Assembly (NCBI GenBank): GCA_033961575.1 | Contig: CM066732.1 | Location: 54,155,001-54,219,000, forward strand | Direction: 5' to 3' | DNA length: 64,000 nucleotides | Source: Aselliscus stoliczkanus | Lineage: Eukaryota; Chordata; Mammalia; Chiroptera; Hipposideridae | In this document: one piece after another, positions 24,435 through 33,429 of the stretch | How positions within the stretch are numbered: position 1 is the first letter of the stretch | Layout of the letters: every line of letters starts with the position of its first letter | Program-made: the position numbers and the translations under genes | Notes under the pieces: model-generated | Told to the model about the DNA's origin: nothing | The model's database searches: none | The model's input: only the letters and a program-made list of their open reading frames with translations

Positions 24435-25737
24435 CACCAGCTGGATGTAGGGGCGAAGTGGTTAAATACACAAGACCCCAAACCCTCCTCCCTCAGGGCT
24501 GGGTTCAGTGGGACAGCCTGGGAGCCTGCATCTCAACAAGGAGCCACCCCCCAGCTCCCCAAGGTGATTCTGTGCCAGGGGCCGACATCTGACGAGGTCT
24601 CATTGCCCTGCTCAGGACTGGATGTTTTGGGTGCTGCCTTATGGTTGGTCATGTAATATCTCCTGCCTCTATGAACCCGTGTGCCTTTCCTCCTATAGGA
24701 GACAATACACTCATTGCATTTGTGACAAGTTCCTGTGGTTCCCCGATGATAGCTGGTTGTATAAGTCAATGATGGGGCAAGATTTCCTAAAGAGAAGATA
24801 ACTCCCTAAGACAGGCTACAACCTGAGGGGGCCCCTGAACTGAGATATTGGGGACTCAAACCCCTTGGAAACTGAGGCACAGACCTCTGACAACATAGGC
24901 CAAGAAGCCTGCCTGTGGCCTACGGGCCCTTCTGTGAATGATCTCCTTGAAGATTAAAAGTCTTCAAGCCATGAGAGTTCTGGTAAGAGGGGACTTGCTA
25001 ACCATAGGGTATGTCGATTAACAACTTTGTTTAAATTCTTTGACAGATACTGAAGCTTTGACTGAGAAACAGATGCTACCCTCTATTGTAAATATGTAGC
25101 CCTCCTAGGACAAAAGATGTTTAAGACTCCCTTTAGCTACTAAGTATGGTATTTACATAGAAATAGATGTTAGATGCTTTTACCCTAAACACAGCCACCC
25201 CTAGTCTTTTAGTATAGCTCAAGTATACATCCTGTGAGTTTCACAGTTGTGTTTAACTGCTAGGATTTAGGATAATTTCTAGATAGTCAAGATAGCTATA
25301 GTAAACATTCTTAGGCAATATGTAAAAATATGTCAATCCTTAACATAAGATAGTCATGATAAACATTCTTTAGGTGATATACAGAAACTAAGTCTGCGTT
25401 TCATGGTAATTATCATAATAAAAGACAAGATAATCCTTTGAGGGAAGAGTAAGTCACAGTACAGCCTGGAGAGAGCAATTACAGGGAAGTAAAGACTGAG
25501 TAAATCTTGGGAACTAGAAACCACCAAACTCATGTGATTGAGATAATGGTCAAGAATCCCTATAAAAAGAACATGCTCTGGCTATAAAGTGTGACACTTT
25601 TTTCTCTTTGACTCCCCCTGTGTCTCCACTGTCTCCCTTCTTTATTTTCCTCCCCCGCCGACGCCGTCTCCACCTGAGGGAAACCCTGGTCAGCGGAGGC
25701 TGGTCCCCGCAATTCTGATGCCCTCTGAGAAACCTTG
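24435..25737. mobile_element. MER5A-like remnant split by LTR copy 2
   Basis: The left part, ending 'aaggtgattctg', and the right part, starting 'attctgatgccctctgagaa', rejoin into a MER5A-type 3' half once the LTR and one copy of the duplicated ATTCTG are removed. The retrovirus therefore inserted into an older hAT remnant. The entry spans both arms and the insertion between them. Confidence 0.55.
24573..25711 (+). mobile_element. Solo retroviral LTR (copy 2), 1,139 bp, with 6-bp target duplication
   Basis: It has TG...CA ends (TGCCAGGGGCCGAC to TGGTCCCCGCA) and a perfect 6-bp flanking repeat ATTCTG at 24567-24572 and 25712-25717. The TATA box TATAAAAAG lies at 25561. The position homologous to the AATAAA of copy 1 reads TATAAA at 25583-25588. 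It is some 320 bp longer than copy 1. The extra U3 sequence lies between about 25,145 and 25,405 and holds a diverged tandem repeat with units starting near 25,289 and 25,347. No internal retroviral genes are attached. The TSD length and structure suggest a class II (betaretrovirus-like) origin. Confidence 0.93.
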
Positions 25738-25739
25738 CC

Positions 25740-26175
25740 ATCGCCATCTCTAACGTCTACCTGCAGCGCATGAATCACGTTTTGTAAGGAGGTAGCAACT
25801 TACACTGAAGGTGCTGGAGAGCAGGCAGGAGGCACCTCCTTAATTTTCACCCCCGTCCTTGGAGGTGGCACCATGGTCATTACAATTATCCCTCCATTAC
25901 TTGGAGGGCTCAGGTGTTCTTAGAGAATAAACTTAGATGCGGAAGCCAAGCGACTGCCCAGTTCACCGAGCAGGTGGACGGAGGCGAGCAAAGTGAGGAA
26001 GGTACACCAAGCATGCCAGGGGTCCTCAGGGCTGGACTTCTGAGCCTGCAACTCCCTCGCGGAGGAGCAAGGGAGCAGAGGAGGCAGGGCAAAGGGAGGC
26101 TTCCCCAAGTCTTACAACATACCGGGTGACCGGCCAGTATTTTCAGTTCAGACGGCTGCATATACAAGTCCAAAT
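25740..26175. other. Spacer between LTR copy 2 and the ankyrin-gene leader
   Basis: Single-copy-looking sequence with no recognised repeat or gene. It separates the LTR 3' end from the duplicated 5' leader by about 470 bp. Confidence 0.4.
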
Positions 26176-26179
26176 CTGG

Positions 26180-26345
26180 ATATTGTGGCGAGAGGAGATG
26201 GCTACTCTAGAGTCTACTGCTGTTGGGCTCAGGAGACTGAAATACTAGCGAGTGCTGAGGGGGTTCCCAGGCCCTTAGGCTCGGCCATGAAGAAGATGTT
26301 TTGTTTTTGGGGTCAGAGGCGCGTGTGCCCTTGGCCCTCCCAGGC
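26180..26345 (+). pseudogene. Duplicated leader and start of ANKRD26/POTE-like exon 1 (upstream copy)
   Basis: This is a near-copy of 26,452-26,600. The two share 'attgtggcgagaggag', 'ggctactctagagtctactg', 'gttgggctcaggagactgaa' and 'tactagcgagtgctgagggg', then the start-codon context 'ggccatgaag'. The ATG at 26287 opens 'MKKMFCFWGQRRVCPW', the lysine-lysine opening typical of ANKRD26-like proteins. The frame then leaves the family and stops after about 30 residues at 26,379. It therefore lacks the ankyrin part and is best read as a partial tandem duplication of promoter, leader and first codons. Confidence 0.65.
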
Positions 26346-26451
26346 CTCTGTGCGCACGGGCAGTGACATCAGTCTCTGACCCATGCACCGTTGCTTGGTT
26401 ACAACCATTCTGGGCTGAGAGATTCCAAACTGCCTCACTGCCCTGCTGGGC

Positions 26452-26787
26452 TATTGTGGCGAGAGGAGTTGGCTACTCTAGAGTCTACTGTTGTTGGGCT
26501 CAGGAGACTGAACTACTAGCGAGTGCTGAGGGGGTTCTGAAGCCCTTAGGCTTGGCCATGAAGATTTTTGGCTTTCGGGGTCAGAGGTGTGTGTTGCCCT
26601 TGGGCTCCTCAAACAGCTCGCAGAGCCATGGTGTTGGCAAGAAGATTGAATCTGAAGCGAGCTCTCACATTCGAGGGAAAGACCTCTGGAAAATCTACAA
26701 AGCTGCCTGCAGGGGGAACGTACCAGAAGTGCAGAGGCTTCTCCTGCTCCGTCCAGAGAAGCTGAATGACAGAGACTGGAGGAAGCG
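26452..26787 (+). CDS. First exon of an ANKRD26/POTE-like ankyrin-repeat gene (partial, possibly fragment)
   Basis: From the ATG at 26558, 76 full codons plus two bases run to a consensus splice donor (AGCG|GTGAGA, GT at 26788). The product opens MKIFGFRGQR. It has a low-complexity serine-rich stretch (about 16-38), then KDLWKIYKAACRGNVPEVQRLLLL (about 41-65), the opening helices of the first ankyrin repeat, and LNDRDWRKR at the donor. In ANKRD26-family proteins exon 1 likewise ends just before the RTALHLA ankyrin motif, and a split arginine codon here fits that. ANKRD26-family proteins are cytoplasmic or centrosomal scaffolds with N-terminal ankyrin repeats and long coiled coils. The leader (26,452-26,557) is duplicated 272 bp upstream. 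No further ankyrin exon is recognisable downstream to 64 kb, so this may be an orphan exon. The GT donor and open frame favour recent or continuing function, but neither is decisive. Confidence 0.72.
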
Positions 26788-26796
26788 GTGAGAGGG
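26788..26796 (+). promoter_or_regulatory. Splice donor of the ANKRD26-like exon
   Basis: GTGAGAGGG directly follows AGCG. If the exon were read through instead, the in-frame TGA at 26789-26791 would end translation. Confidence 0.6.
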
Positions 26797-27490
26797 CCCG
26801 CGAGGCCAGTGGCCACAGGCGGTCTGGGAGGAGTGGGGGGCCTGGGAGAAGGGTTCACCTGCCTGGGCTCATCCAGGTGGAGGCCAGCCCAGCCGAGGGC
26901 ACTGGGCCGTCTTCTCTCCGTGGTGGGGACCCTACCTGGGTCCAGTGCCTAGGCCGACTCCATGAGCAGCAGAAACAAAAACTTAAGGACCCACTCATTA
27001 CTCCCCCTATAGAGCACTTTAGTTAGAAGTTTAAAGCATTTAACTAAATATCAGTAATAGAAATGAAAATAAGTATACACAGCATTTTATTTTTGAAGTT
27101 CCCACTTTTAGACCATAATGTTATATCCTATAGAAAAGAGCGTAACAAGAAAAATAATTCCCACAATAGGTCAACTTGGGGGTAAAAATTCTGAAGTTTT
27201 TGGAGAAAATTAGTTAGATATTTATATCACTAAAATCAGTTCCATATGGATTATCGATAAAAAATTTTAAATATACAACATGAGAAAAATACCAGTAGAC
27301 AACACAAATGCCTGTACATTTTTATGTTGACCGAGACTTCAAAAGCAAGAATTCTGGAGCTTGGTTGAGAAATAAAAAAATCAAAACACTCTGTATACCA
27401 GAAAATAATATTAAGAAAATGTACTTGCAAATTATTTACAGCACATTTATATCAGACCCAAAGTGTATCTTCATTTTACAGAGAAGACTC
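26797..27490. other. Presumed intron start, then AT-rich sequence; nothing recognised
   Basis: About 200 bp of GC-rich intron-like sequence is followed by an abrupt change to AT-rich DNA at about 26,990. No ankyrin exon 2 motif (TALHLA-like) is seen in any frame. Confidence 0.4.
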
Positions 27491-27494
27491 TGAG

Positions 27495-28060
27495 ATCAAC
27501 AACAAAAAAAAAACCCCATGAATTTGAAATTGGGCAAAGACCTTTTTGTATCTCTACAAGTGACCAACAGACATAGGGAAAATATTTCATATCCCTGTTT
27601 AGAAAAGGTATTTAAGATTAAAAGCGAAATAAAATTCCCTTTTCCATCCACAAAGTGTGTGAACGTGAGGAGTCTCGGCACTTACACTGCTGCTTCAAGT
27701 GGGCCATTTGGTGATAGAGACCCCTTTTAAAAAATGGGTTTGCCTTTACCCATCAGCTCCAAATACTAAAGCATCTTTACAAAAGAATTAGATAAATTAC
27801 ATAGAATTTGTTTTTCTCAGCAGTACTTAAAACATCAATGCATTATGAAGGACTCATATAAGCAGTGCATCCATAGGATGAAGTAATATGCAATCATTTG
27901 AAGGTGGTATGGATAACAGATGTACATTGACATCCAAAGATGTACTTGGGGAGATGGGAAAGAGAGGAAGAAACAAAATCGGTTTGATTATACGCACACA
28001 TCACCAGACTATGATCTATCTTATGTTAGCCAAAAATATGTGCAAAATGGGATAAAACCG
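27495..28060 (+). mobile_element. Ancient L1-like remnant
   Basis: Motifs in L1 ORF2-3' order include 'aaattgggcaaagacctttt', 'agtgaccaacagacataggg', and then 'aagtaatatgcaatcatttg' with 'tacattgacatccaaagatg'. It is strongly decayed, with stops in all frames. Family and borders are uncertain. Confidence 0.45.
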
Positions 28061-28064
28061 ATAT

Positions 28065-28518
28065 CTGAGTATTGTAAGTGAAATTTTCATTTCTTTTTTT
28101 AAAAATCTGATTTCTACAATTAACATATATAGAAATTCAAGAAAAATGTTTATTATTAATGAAATAATCCTGGGGAATATTTCATTATTCCCAGGAATAT
28201 GAATCTTGCACAGATAAAAATAATCTTTCACTTTTCTGTTTTATTTTTAAATTTTTTGAAGATTGGCATTTTCTGAAAACATTTAGCCCCTTCAGGAGTA
28301 AAGAGAACCTTTTTATCTTGCCTGTCAAGTCCACATATATATATTTTTATATACACTCATGTTTTTTCTTATATATGGCTTTATTGCCTATAATATGTAC
28401 ATGATTTTTGGTTAATCATTTTAGCTATGTCCTTATGAAAATAAAGAATCAAAACTAGCAAATATAAGTGATTATTACTATGGCACAAGTACTGCTTTAC
28501 TGTATAAAATTTTTCTTT
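28065..28518. other. AT-rich sequence, nothing recognised
   Basis: AT-rich with short TATATA runs near 28,333-28,365. It directly precedes the L1 insertion site. Confidence 0.4.
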
Positions 28519-28535
28519 AAAAGTATTGAACTCTG
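28519..28535. repeat. Target-site duplication of the 3.2 kb L1, left side
   Basis: AAAAGTATTGAACTCTG is identical to 31780-31796, on the other side of the L1 poly(A) end. At 17 bp it has the length usual for L1 endonuclease insertion. Confidence 0.93.
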
Positions 28536-29562
28536 GGGACTTCCAGTAAAATGGAGGCATAGACAGATTCTGTGCTAACTACTTTCCAGGATCACACCAA
28601 AATTACAAACAAATTATACAGCATTCAACCCTGGAGGTCCCCAGAACACTAGATGAACAGAACCACTAAACGAAGAACTTAAAGAGGAGGCCATGTCAGA
28701 TCTGGTGGGACGGGCGGAGACGAGAGAGGGGGAGCTCCGTGAGGGAAGCCCCAGCTGTGGGGAGGCTTCTCCAGTTGGGGGAGAGACCCTCCGGCCGCAC
28801 TCAAAGCTCACCAGCCCAGAGTTCCTTTGCCTGGAAGAGAAGTTCCAAGATAGCCGGCAGTAAATTAGTGAGGACTCTCTTTGCTCAGCCCGGTGAGGCT
28901 GAGAGCGGCTGGAGAATCAGTGGGGGCGGTGGCCGGGCTTGCTCGCCGGTGAGCACTTATCTGGTTCCTGGTGGAGGGAGTGGCTGTGTGAGCCGGGAGC
29001 CTGCGGGGACGGATTCAGCTGAGCACCTTTGGTGCAAAGGCTGGAGGTTTTTGGATTGTTGTTCCCCTGGTGTGGAGCCTGCACGCGAGTGGTGTAGGGA
29101 GGGCGCCATTTTGTCGGGCCTGGGCCCTCCCACAGAGGGTCAGGTCCAGGACCTCATTGGTCTGGGGGAATTGGCGCAGAAGTGCGCGTATGCCTGAGTG
29201 CGCGTGCATGCGGCCTTGGATCCCCACCCTCCGCCCGGCTTATACTGTGTTGCCAGGGAAACGCTGGGCAGGTGCCCTCCGGCTCCAACAGGCTGCTCAC
29301 TGAGACGCGGGAGTGCACAAGCCGCCTCGGGTCCCTGCTCTCCACACTGCGCTTGCAGAGTTGCCAGGCTGGTGACTGGTTGTCAGGCTACTCAGCCTGA
29401 TCTGCGAGCGGCTGATTGGGACAGGCTGAGACTGGGAGTTTTCCTGGGAGTGTTGTGCCGTGAGCTGTGTGCCTGCGTGATCCAGCCAGGGCTCTCCTGG
29501 TGATCTATCTAATACATCAAAGCAATCCCAGAGCAACAGCCAGAATAGGGAAACAAAGAAAC
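28536..29562 (+). promoter_or_regulatory. L1 5' UTR / internal promoter
   Basis: A GC-rich leader of about 1 kb, unlike its AT-rich flanks, begins at the insertion boundary. A YY1-like AAAATGGAGGC lies at 28548-28558, close to the position of the YY1 site in human L1. It contains short open frames but no recognised protein. Confidence 0.75.
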
Positions 29563-30411
29563 ATGTCACAAGTAAAAGATCAAAAGAAACCTCTAGAAAT
29601 GGAGCTAAATGAAACAGAGGGATCCAACCTTTCAGAGACACAGTTTAGAACACTGATGATAAGAATGTTTAACAAACTTAGTGAGGACATAAGGAAGGAT
29701 AGAGAAATCATAAAAAACAACCAGTTAGAACTAAAGAATACAATAACTGAAATGAAGAACACACTCGAAGGAATCACCAGTAGAGTAGATGAAGCAGAGG
29801 AGCGGATCAGCGATTTGGAAGACAAAATAGCAGAAATCATCCAGTTGGCACAGCAAAAAGACCAAAAAATAAAAAACAATGAAAATAGTTTAAGAGCCCT
29901 ATGGGACAAGATGAAACGCAACCATCTTCGAATCATAGGGATACCAGAAGGAGAAGAGAAGCAAGGGGTCGAGAATGTATTTGAAAAAATAATGACTGAA
30001 AACTTCCCTACCCTCGTGAAGGAAATCAACATACATGCCCAGGAAGTGCAGAGGGTTCCAAACAAGCTGAACCCAAACAGGTCCACACCAAGACACATCA
30101 TAGTTAAAATAGCAAAGGTTAAAGACAGAGACAGAATCCTAGAGGCTGCAAGAGAAAGACAGCAGGTTACATACAAAGGAACTCCTGTTAGACTAACAGC
30201 TGACTTGTCTACAGAAACTCTGCAGGCCAGAAGCGAGTGGCAGGAGATATTCAAAGTGACACAAAATAAAGGCCTACAACCAAGATTGTTCTACCCAGCA
30301 CGGTTATCACTTAAAATTGAAGGAGAAATAAAGAGCTTCTCAGAAAAGAATAAGCTTAAGGAATTCATTACCAAGCCAGCACTGCAAGAAATATTAAAAG
30401 GGCTTTTTTAA
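29563..30411 (+). CDS. L1 ORF1 protein (RNA-binding chaperone), 282 aa, intact
   Basis: L1 ORF1p coats L1 RNA as a trimer in the cytoplasm and is needed for retrotransposition. The chosen start, MSQVKDQKKP at 29563, follows a leader-like stretch; an in-frame ATG at 29467 would add 32 unlike residues. Residues about 35-115 form a heptad-like coiled coil (KNTITEMKNTLEGITSRVDE region). Residues about 119-200 are the RRM, opening NHLRIIGIPEGEE. Residues about 205-275 are the C-terminal domain, with RLTADLSTETLQARSEW at 210-226. No stop or frameshift interrupts the frame. At 282 residues it is shorter than the human protein. The downstream ORF2 is broken, so the element could move only with enzymes supplied by another L1. 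Confidence 0.93.
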   Translation: MSQVKDQKKPLEMELNETEGSNLSETQFRTLMIRMFNKLSEDIRKDREIIKNNQLELKNTITEMKNTLEGITSRVDEAEERISDLEDKIAEIIQLAQQKDQKIKNNENSLRALWDKMKRNHLRIIGIPEGEEKQGVENVFEKIMTENFPTLVKEINIHAQEVQRVPNKLNPNRSTPRHIIVKIAKVKDRDRILEAARERQQVTYKGTPVRLTADLSTETLQARSEWQEIFKVTQNKGLQPRLFYPARLSLKIEGEIKSFSEKNKLKEFITKPALQEILKGLF

Positions 30412-30467
30412 ACAAAAGAAAGGGGTAAACAAGCTAACCCAGGGAGACCAGGAATACAAATAACAAA

Positions 30468-31055
30468 ATGGCAATACATATGCACCTATCAATAATCATT
30501 TTAAATGTGAATGGGCTAAATGCTGCAATCAAAAGACAGAGAGTGGCTGAGTGGATAAGAAAATAGGACACATGTATATGCTGTTTACAGATGGAATAAG
30601 ATATTTCATGCAAATGGAAATGAGAAAAAAAAAGCTGGAGTACCAATACTTATTTTGGACAAAATAGACTTTAAAATGACTACAATAAAAGACAAAGGGC
30701 ACGATAATCCTAATAAACATCTATGCACCCACCATAGGAACTCCTAATTACACATACCAGATTTTGACAGACATAAAGACAGAGATCAACAGTAACACTA
30801 TCATAGTAGGGGACTTCCACACCCCATTGTCACCAATGGACAGACCCTTTAGACAGAAAATCAACGCAGAAAGAGGGGCCTTAAATGACACTTTAGACTA
30901 GCTGGACTTCGTTGATATTTTTAGAGCATTTCACCCTGAAAAAACAGAATATATATTCTTCTCAAGTACACATGGGACATTTTCCAAGATAGAACACGTT
31001 AGGCCACAAAACAAGTCTCAGTAAATTTAAGAAGATTGAAGTCATATCAAACAGA
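30468..31055 (+). pseudogene. L1 ORF2 remnant (endonuclease part), broken
   Basis: The ATG at 30468 opens MAIHMHLSIIILNVNGLNAA, the standard ORF2 start with the endonuclease N-terminal asparagine motif. A TAG stops it after 32 codons, at 30564. Further endonuclease segments follow in other registers, including a match to the GDFNTPLSPMDR region (here 'gtaggggacttccacacccc', with histidine where the family has asparagine) and the region around 'cacaaaacaagtctcagtaa'. Small deletions separate these pieces. Reverse transcriptase and cysteine-rich domains are absent. It is non-functional. Confidence 0.9.
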
Positions 31056-31779
31056 TATAAAGGAAAAACTGATGGCTGCTGGCTGGGAGGGAGTGGAGAT
31101 GAGGGAGAGGGAGAAGGTTTTGGACACATAGGTGGGTTGCCACTACAATGTTGCCACAGGGATATGGGGGCAATTCTGGGAATGTAATTGATAATGTTGT
31201 GAAGAGACAATTATGTTAAGTGAAATAAGTCAGTCGGAGAAAGACAAGTACCATATGATCTCACTTATATGTGGAATCTGAAAAACTGAATGAACGATTA
31301 AAGTAAACAGACTCATAGATATAGAGGAAAAACTGAGGGTTGCTAGTTGGGAGGGGGGTGGGGATAAGGGGGAAGGAGAAGGGATTAGACAGCATAAATA
31401 GACAACTACTGTATTGCCACAGGGATATGAAACACAGTTTGGGTAATATAATAATGTTGTAAAAATTTTGTGGTGTGTCAGATAGTCACATGTCTTGTTA
31501 GGGAGACCACTTCATGGATGGAGTAGAGGCTTGATCACTGTACTGTACACCTAAAGCTGATGTTGTATAATATTGTATGCCAACTGTAACTGAATATATA
31601 GATAGTCACGGGATGTGGAGTATACTGTGGAAGGGAGTCAAAGGAATTGTAATAGATATGTATGATATGGGGGGGGGTGGCGAACTGGGGGAGGGGGTTG
31701 TCACTTTGGGGGAGTTAAGAGTATAACTATTGCATTGTGTTGTACACCTGAAACTAATTTAAAAAAATTAATAGAAAAA
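31056..31779 (+). other. L1 3' UTR with duplicated block
   Basis: Two related blocks start at about 31,062 and 31,325. Both read 'gaaaaactga' then a G-rich stretch and 'gccacagggatatg'. They are followed by 'ttgtatgccaactgtaact', 'gtacacctgaaactaattt' and the A-rich end. Confidence 0.8.
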
Positions 31780-31796
31780 AAAAGTATTGAACTCTG

Positions 31797-32125
31797 CATC
31801 TATAGTTATCCATTCTTTCAACCCATTTATGCATCCAATATCATCTGAATACCTATTATGTAGCAGACATAGTCTACTCAGGACCCTTTCAATCTATCTC
31901 TCACGCCCTTTTCACTAAAATTTTCATGTTGCCCAGTATGAACCAAATGAAAATTTCAAATGGAAGCATTAGGACCTAATCTCAATTGAACCTTTTTCTC
32001 CGTCCTTTCAAACAAAAGGATTTCTGCAGTTAGAACATCGTAAAAGAAGCTGCTGTTTTGTAATGTTCAATAGTATTAAATGCTATTAGTAAATAGCATT
32101 AAGTACTAATACTGATCAGTGGAAA
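31797..32125. other. AT-rich sequence; possible L2 remnant
   Basis: 'ccattctttcaacccattta' and 'tacctattatgtagcagaca' resemble the L2 3' region. It is too diverged for a firm call. Confidence 0.3.
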
Positions 32126-32127
32126 TA

Positions 32128-32206
32128 CTGGGTTGTCAGAAAAGTCATGACGCATTTTTGCAACGAAAAACAGAAAAATTATGTCATGACTTTTCCGACA
32201 ACCCAA
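32128..32206. mobile_element. Mariner-type MITE, 79 bp, TA-flanked palindrome
   Basis: The first 24 and last 24 bases are inverted repeats with two mismatches; the shared core is GGGTTGTC(A/G)GAAAAGTCATGAC. TA dinucleotides flank both ends (32126-32127 and 32207-32208), the mark of Tc1/mariner insertion. Size and layout parallel the 80-bp MADE1 element derived from Hsmar1 in primates, but the termini differ, so a different mariner is implied. It has no coding capacity. Confidence 0.9.
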
Positions 32207-32209
32207 TAT

Positions 32210-33425
32210 CTGGTTTTCATATAATCTATAAAACTAAATATTGAATAAAATGAGACAACGCTGAAAAAAAAAAAGTCCAAGTCTGGCACTTCATGCAAAG
32301 CCACCAGCTCCAGACATGCAGAGCTAACCGTCACCATTCACGCTGGGTGGCGTGCAGCCTCCCATGGCCAAATGACCGCTTCACTCACCACCTTTACCTG
32401 TTCGGGCCCCGTAGGTGGTTAGCCCTGGTCCAGTCTTTCATGCTTTCCATCACAGTTAAGCCTTTGGAAGAGGGCTGACATCCCTCTTCCTTCTCACAAA
32501 ACAATCAAAGATTTAACCTGCAGGGTCATTGGAAGTGGGAGCCGTGAGAGGGCAGGTGCCTCTGAGGGGCAGTCATGTTTCAGACAGCCTTGCCTCCTGC
32601 AACCTCATCCACACCTCCAGCAGAGGACAAGCATTTTATTACAACTTGGACTTGCCTAAAACCTTCTCCATCAATATCAACCCTCATGAGGCCAAGGAAA
32701 CAAAGAATATGTGAAAGCAAAATGGGCCCTGCCCATGAGACAAGTCATGCTTGTCTTCCTGGCAGCAAAAGCATTTGAACTAAAAGCTTCTAAGAGAAAA
32801 TGAGTATTTTTAGAATGAGTTTATCCCTAACAAAGCTACCACAGGCTTGGGGCTCCTGTGCGGTATTTAAAAATTAAGTTAACATTAATTTAACATTAAA
32901 ACAGGGATTTAATGGAATCTGAAGAATAAATCAGGCCTTTGAATATCTGAAATCCCATTTTAATATGCAAAACCATGTAAAATAATTGTATTCAAGCAAT
33001 AGTTCAAAGACACTTTACCACAATCGTAAGTGCACAATAAAATATATGAAGGAAAGATCTGGGAACCACTATATACTCTCAAATATGAGGAAACTGAAAA
33101 GATAATGAGCTTTAATTCAAAGCCCACTAATATGATGTAGATAATTATCAGATTACTGTGCAATGTGAGCTGCAACAGTTACACCCCAGACAATCTCCGG
33201 GAGTCAGCAGAAACCAAAGCCAAGCTCTGCAAGCCAGCCCCATGCAGGCCCCCCACCCGGGCCCCCCGCCTACTCCGCACCCCCTCCTGCCAGCTGCTGG
33301 GGATTCGCCACCCTTGGACATTCAGATCTTTTCCGTAAGAAACCAAGCAGAATCCAGAATCGCCACTCTCCTAACACAGGTTTCCTACTCATAATGAGTT
33401 TTATTGGTGAAATGATTAGTTTCAG
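32210..33425. other. AT-rich sequence, no gene seen
   Basis: Repeat-poor AT-rich sequence. A short CT-rich and proline-codon-rich patch lies near 33,240-33,300. No exon is recognised. Confidence 0.4.
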
Positions 33426-33429
33426 AAGA

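Larger units (their letters stand above)
28536..31779 (+). mobile_element. L1 retrotransposon, both ends present, ORF1 open, ORF2 largely deleted
   Basis: The element is bounded by 17-bp target duplications and ends in an A-rich tail. A GC-rich 5' UTR (28,536-29,562) is followed by ORF1 (29,563-30,411), a 56-bp spacer, the first part of ORF2 (30,468 to about 31,050), then the 3' UTR. At about 12-22 bp from the 5' end, 'taaaatggaggc' resembles the YY1 site found at the start of many L1 promoters. A 6 kb L1 would carry about 3.8 kb of ORF2. Here the reverse transcriptase part is absent, and the sequence jumps from the endonuclease region to the 3' UTR across a shared 'agatata-aggaaaaactga' string. 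The 3' UTR block beginning there recurs, diverged, at 31,325. Confidence 0.93.

Noticed and set aside
18908..25711. A 5-6 kb provirus bounded by the two LTRs
   Set aside because: Each LTR has its own distinct 6-bp duplication, and the sequence between them contains host repeats (MLT1, MIR, MER5A, L1) rather than gag-pol-env.
29580..30254. Minus-strand 224-codon frame opposite L1 ORF1
   Set aside because: Shadow of the ORF1 coding sequence; hydrophobic codons mirror the charged coiled coil.
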